Source of the DNA: Actinomycetes bacterium | GTDB lineage: Bacteria > Actinomycetota > Acidimicrobiia > Acidimicrobiales > Ilumatobacteraceae | Length of the DNA: 64,000 bases | NCBI GenBank assembly: GCA_021414085.1 | Contig: JAIOPC010000002.1 | Span: forward strand, 124,001 to 188,000 | Direction: 5' to 3' | In this document: positions 61,105 to 64,000 of the stretch, in pieces | Position numbering within the stretch: the stretch's first letter is position 1 | Layout of the letters: every line of letters begins with the position of its first letter | Notes under the pieces: model-generated | The model's database searches: none | The model's input: the letters and a program-made list of their open reading frames with translations, nothing else | What the model was told of the DNA's origin: nothing | Program-made: the position numbers and the translations under genes

Positions 61105-61819
61105 GCAAGATTCCTTCGAAGCTTTGGTGGCAGCGAACCCAACGCGCGCCCGCGCGGAAAGCCTCCCGGGTGATGAGGCCCTCTTGGCCCGCATCCTGGC
61201 CACGGACCCCAATCGCTCCGACCCACCTACGGCTCGGCCCCGAAAGCGCGCGTGGGTCCTCGTCGGCGTTTCGGCGACGGTGGCGCTGATGGCGGCGTTC
61301 GCTGTCCTGCGCCATGAGGCCCCCACCGACCCGACCCAGATCTCGTGCCTCAGCGACGTCTCTGTCTCCCCCCATCGACAAATTGGGCTACCGACTTCCG
61401 ACGATCCGGTGGCGGCATGTCGCCAGTTGTGGCAGGCGGGCGAGTTCGGAGATGTGAACGTTCCCGCTCTGACCGCCTGTATCACCGACCAGGGGAGGAT
61501 CGCCGTCGTCCCGGGTGGAAACCAGTCGTGCATCGACCTTGGCTACTCGTTGTGGAACGGATCGCTTGCCGAAAGCGACGATGACCTGATCACGTTTCAA
61601 GTCGATCTGGCGCGCGAGCTGATGGAGAATTGCAGTTCGCGGGAAGAGGCCGCTGACGACGTACAAGACCTACTCACTCAACACGGACTTGAGGAGTGGA
61701 CAATCGCTTTCAGCGACAACTGGACGGCAGACATGCCGTGCACCAAGCCCGCGGTCGACCCCCAGTCGAAGACGGTGACGCTGAGCGCACTACCGAGAAC
61801 CAAGGACGGTTCCGGATAA
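61097..61819 (+). CDS. putative membrane anti-sigma partner with cysteine-rich outer domain
   Basis: A 240-residue protein that starts inside the sigma gene (8-bp overlap). It has a cytoplasmic N-terminal helix region (DSFEALVAANPTRARAES), an Arg/Pro-rich stretch, one membrane helix (VLVGVSATVALMAAFAVL, about 54-71) and an outer domain of about 165 residues with six cysteines (SCLSD, ACRQLW, ACITDQG, SCIDLG, NCSSRE, PCTKP), enough for three disulfides. No HxxxCxxC zinc anti-sigma motif is seen. The place in the operon points to an anti-sigma or sensor, without proof from sequence. Confidence 0.75.
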   Translation: MSEQDSFEALVAANPTRARAESLPGDEALLARILATDPNRSDPPTARPRKRAWVLVGVSATVALMAAFAVLRHEAPTDPTQISCLSDVSVSPHRQIGLPTSDDPVAACRQLWQAGEFGDVNVPALTACITDQGRIAVVPGGNQSCIDLGYSLWNGSLAESDDDLITFQVDLARELMENCSSREEAADDVQDLLTQHGLEEWTIAFSDNWTADMPCTKPAVDPQSKTVTLSALPRTKDGSG

Positions 61820-61836
61820 GCACAGAAGGACCAAGG

Positions 61837-62397
61837 ATGAAAACAACCATGAGAATCGCAGCGGTGCTGCTCAGCATCGGCTGCGTCGGAGGAATGGTCA
61901 CCGGCGCGGAGGCGTCGTCCGATCGCCGGCCCCCAAAGAACGAAACGTTGGCCTGGTACAACGACCATTGGATCAACCTGGCCAGCAGCTGGGAAACCGC
62001 TACCGCCTGCCACATCGCCGAAACCGATGCGGTGTGTTTCGCCACTGAGGCCGAACTCGACGAATACCTTGCCCAAGCCACTCTCAGCACCGCAACCCCG
62101 ACGGGCCCTGTGGCCGCGGCGCTGAGCTGTTCGTCGTCGCTGAGGCTCTACGACGGAACCTCCTACACCGGCTCGGTGCTCAGCATCTATATCCAGGGTC
62201 TCGTGGTGAACCTTTCCGGCTACAGCTTCGATAACAAGACTTCGAGCTACAAGGTCGGGGCGTGTTGGAGCATCTTTAACTCCGCAGCAAACGGCGGTGG
62301 ATCGACCTACCCAACCAACTTGACCGAGGCTGGCGATCAATCGCCAACCATGTTGTCGGGTTGGAACAACGTGGTGTCTTCGGTCTACCTGGGCTGA
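61837..62397 (+). CDS. secreted I36-like peptidase inhibitor (beta-gamma-crystallin type)
   Basis: A 186-residue protein with signal peptide (MRIAAVLLSIGCVGGMVTGA). The C-terminal part (about 100-186) contains SLRLYDGTSYTGSVLSIYIQ, VVNLSGYSFDNKTSSYKVGA and LSGWNNVVSSVYLG, resembling the peptidase inhibitor I36/SMPI family of actinobacteria (Greek-key fold). Metalloproteinase inhibition is thus likely but not certain. The region before it (about 30-95) has no known domain. ATG 61837 follows GAAGGA by 7 nt. It lies 17 bp after the anti-sigma-like gene, so probably in the same operon. Confidence 0.78.
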   Translation: MKTTMRIAAVLLSIGCVGGMVTGAEASSDRRPPKNETLAWYNDHWINLASSWETATACHIAETDAVCFATEAELDEYLAQATLSTATPTGPVAAALSCSSSLRLYDGTSYTGSVLSIYIQGLVVNLSGYSFDNKTSSYKVGACWSIFNSAANGGGSTYPTNLTEAGDQSPTMLSGWNNVVSSVYLG

Positions 62398-62406
62398 TTT
62401 CCCCCC

Positions 62407-62441
62407 GCGGTGGACGCTGCTGCCCTAGCGGCGTCCACCGC
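62407..62441 (+). terminator. GC-rich hairpin, probable transcript end
   Basis: A perfect 11-bp stem (GCGGTGGACGC / GCGTCCACCGC) starts 10 bp after the stop of the inhibitor gene. No T-run follows, so termination efficiency is uncertain. Confidence 0.55.
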
Positions 62442-62461
62442 CCAGGGGCGCTGGCCGTTCG

Positions 62462-62521
62462 TCAAGAACCAGTCAAGGCTTTCTCAAGAGATGCCTCGCA
62501 AAGCTTCAAGAAAGTCTCAAG
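62462..62521. repeat. 11-bp phased TCAAG array
   Basis: TCAAG is found at 62462, 62473, 62484, 62506 and 62517: spacings 11, 11, 22, 11, so all five lie on one face of the helix. The missing slot at 62495 reads CTCGC. The array ends 29 bp before the start of the regulator gene. Direct repeats with 11-bp phasing are typical of PhoP- and SARP-type binding in actinobacteria. Confidence 0.7.
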
Positions 62522-62550
62522 TTGTCACACTCAGTGCCGATCATTGATGC

Positions 62551-63168
62551 ATGAGAACGGCGGTAGCACTCGACGATTGGGCGCTCTTGCGGGGCGGCAT
62601 CGAGATGACCATGCGACAGCACGGAATCTCAACAGTCATCTCGGTTGGCACGCTCAGCGAATGCGTCGCACAACTGAACGACCGCCCAGGCGAGCGCCAG
62701 ATCGACTTCATCGTGGTCGGACAAATGAAGGACAGCTCGCAGTTAGCTGCCGTGAGCCGGCTGGCGCAGACCGGCGCCAAGGTGATCGCGATCACCCCGT
62801 GCGCGACTCCCTCCGCCCTGGTCGAGCTGTGCACCGAAGGGGCGTTTGGGGTACTCGGCCGCGACGGCGACCTATCGGCAGCAGTTGCGTCGGTTGCGAA
62901 CGGCGACCGCTACGTGGCCCCGGGGCTGCTGGCAACGATGTTTGAGCCGGCAGCCCAGATTCCGCACCAACCGCGCTTCGACCTGACTGAGCGCGAACGC
63001 CAAGTGCTGACCGAACTGGCAACTGGCCGCAGCAACGGGGAAATCAGCGAACGACTGCTGATCGGTACGCAGACGGTGAAGACTCACCTGTCCAACATCT
63101 ACGACAAACTCGGTGTGCACCGGCGCACTCATGCAGTGCGCCTTGCCCTCAGCCACAGCCTTGTGTGA
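62551..63168 (+). CDS. NarL/LuxR-type regulator with atypical receiver domain
   Basis: A 205-residue protein. Residues 1-115 resemble a receiver domain, but the phospho-acceptor Asp is Gly57 (IDFIVVGQM) and the conserved Lys appears to be Arg104; the acidic pair (Asp8, Asp9) and Thr82 remain. The LuxR helix-turn-helix follows at about 140-205 (LTERERQVLTELATGRSNGE; GTQTVKTHLSNIYDKLGVHR). It therefore cannot work by normal phosphorylation and may bind a ligand or another protein. No kinase gene is near. An 11-bp TCAAG repeat array lies upstream. It is convergent with the canonical regulator at 63197 (28-bp gap). Confidence 0.88.
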   Translation: MRTAVALDDWALLRGGIEMTMRQHGISTVISVGTLSECVAQLNDRPGERQIDFIVVGQMKDSSQLAAVSRLAQTGAKVIAITPCATPSALVELCTEGAFGVLGRDGDLSAAVASVANGDRYVAPGLLATMFEPAAQIPHQPRFDLTERERQVLTELATGRSNGEISERLLIGTQTVKTHLSNIYDKLGVHRRTHAVRLALSHSLV

Positions 63169-63196
63169 GGAACCGCGCTGCTTGTTGCGCGACCAG

Positions 63197-63850
63197 CTAG
63201 GCCGGCACAGCCATCGTGGGCCGCGACCGGCCAATCTCGATGACTCCCTCGCGTTGGGCAATCGCCACAGCTTCTAGCCGCGAGTGAGCCCCGAGCCGCG
63301 AGATGGCGCTCTGTGCGTGGTTGCGGATCGTGTTGACCGAGACCTGCAGCCGTGCCGCAATGGCAGCGGTTGACTCGCCGGCCGCGAGGTAGCCCAACAC
63401 CTCGATCTCTCGCCGACTCAACAAATGTGCCGGAGTGGTCGTGCGCGAGAGGCGGGCAACGAAAGCATCGACGAGCTTTGGCGCCACCGGGTGGCCACCG
63501 TCGCGCACGAGGCGAACAGCATCGACCAGTTCGCTGACCCGCTGCTCTTTGAGCAAGTAGCCGGCGGCCCCAGCTTCCAGCGTGCGCGCCGCAGCCTCGT
63601 AGTCGCAGAACGGGCTGATAACCAGAATCGCCATTTCGGTGCTGATCTCGCGCAGCGCCTTCACGCCATCAACGACACCGGTATCGGGCAGGTCGTAGTC
63701 AAGTAGTACAACCGTCGGCTGGTGCTGCTCGACTAACTCCAACCCGTGACGAAGCGTCGCACTCATGCCCTTCACCGAAAAGTTGGTGTGCTGTTCCAGG
63801 GCGGCCGACAGGCTCTCGGCGACCATGAGGTGATCATCAATGATGATCAC
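63197..63850 (-). CDS. NarL-family response regulator
   Basis: A 217-residue response regulator. The receiver domain (1-115) has Asp5/Asp6, phospho-acceptor Asp51 (TVVLLDYDLPD), Ser79 and Lys101 (GYLLKE), a complete set. The LuxR-type DNA-binding domain is at about 140-205 (LLSRREIEVLGYLAAGESTA; VSVNTIRNHAQSAISRLGAH). GTG 63850 opens just before IIIDDHLMVAE; no ATG is found in the upstream frame. No histidine kinase lies next to it within the window. Whether it reads the DosR-like boxes at 5373 is untested. Confidence 0.9.
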   Translation of the reverse strand: MIIIDDHLMVAESLSAALEQHTNFSVKGMSATLRHGLELVEQHQPTVVLLDYDLPDTGVVDGVKALREISTEMAILVISPFCDYEAAARTLEAGAAGYLLKEQRVSELVDAVRLVRDGGHPVAPKLVDAFVARLSRTTTPAHLLSRREIEVLGYLAAGESTAAIAARLQVSVNTIRNHAQSAISRLGAHSRLEAVAIAQREGVIEIGRSRPTMAVPA

Positions 63851-64000
63851 GGTTGCACCAGAGCCACCTTGGACATCGCGGTTTGATCCATACCTAGATA
63901 TGTCCGGCTAGGGCACATTCATTACAGGTTTCTGCAGATTTCTTCTTCGTCTAGTTCATCTGCACTATTGCCGCTGATGCGAATGAACCCGCCCGATCGG

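Noticed and set aside
63977-64000. Possible start of a forward gene (M-R-M-N-P-P-D-R) at the window end
   Set aside because: Only eight codons are visible and no clear -10 or Shine-Dalgarno; 63851-63976 otherwise shows nothing certain except weak inverted GGACAT/ATGTCC.

Overview
The window is high-GC DNA from an actinobacterium, most likely class Acidimicrobiia (Ilumatobacteraceae-like). This is inferred from gene content: HemQ, a deazaflavin (F420)-type reductase, LytR-CpsA-Psr and DivIVA envelope proteins, UPF0182, CIRCE-controlled groEL, secreted proteins carrying the 'VITVTQ...INW...IIDVIGFY' repeat, and many leaderless genes. No phage, CRISPR array or complete insertion sequence was seen. 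It reads as chromosomal DNA in which many genes have their own promoter and few are in long operons. No stretch longer than about 300 bases lacks a gene.

Layout. 0-10 kb: the start of a ParD-like antitoxin, then two copies of a metY / alpha-beta hydrolase / 3-hydroxyacyl-CoA dehydrogenase cassette. Copy 1 is interrupted by a secreted CHRD-repeat protein, and a two-helix membrane protein with DosR-like upstream boxes lies between the copies. 10-16.5 kb: haloalkane dehalogenase, a TetR regulator with a perfect operator palindrome, an Asp-nucleophile hydrolase, a YdeI-like protein, serine ammonia-lyase and an M20 peptidase. 16.7-20.5 kb: two initiator tRNA genes (the second with a damaged T-stem), pirin, a beta-propeller lipoprotein and an LCP protein. 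20.5-24.3 kb: a frameshifted cupin and an NfnAB-type flavin/iron-sulfur pair flanked by two hemerythrins. 24-35 kb: a propeller lipoprotein, an unrecognised protein, a PAS-GGDEF-EAL protein, a DrrAB-type ABC exporter, a frameshifted ice-binding-like wall protein and an MFS exporter. 35-42 kb: an FtsX-type permease, NUDIX, Ddn, O-methyltransferase, amidohydrolase and a coiled-coil protein. 42-49 kb: an envelope cluster (PDZ-Lon protease, DivIVA-like protein with a cysteine-rich tail, UPF0182), a small membrane protein and a HEAT protein. 49-58.6 kb: NAT, an esterase lipoprotein, a nucleotidyltransferase with a small partner, GNAT, PAC2, a sigma factor, a substrate-binding protein, HemQ, FdhD, aquaporin and a frameshifted flavoprotein. 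58.7-64 kb: groEL, then an ECF sigma / membrane partner / secreted I36-like inhibitor group followed by two NarL-type regulators, the first preceded by an 11-bp phased TCAAG array.

How it works together. About twenty starts are preceded by a TANNNT -10 hexamer, most of them 6-8 nt before the start codon, which implies leaderless transcripts; several divergent pairs share 31-38 bp with one hexamer for each direction. Three genes (cupin, ice-binding-like, flavoprotein) carry single-base frameshifts whose downstream frame still reads as the expected protein, so recent decay and base-calling error both need considering. The best candidates for something new are the sigma / inhibitor / phased-repeat region at 60.5-63.9 kb, the DivIVA protein with a MuF-like cysteine tail, and the twin metY genes that both lack the same roughly 60 residues.
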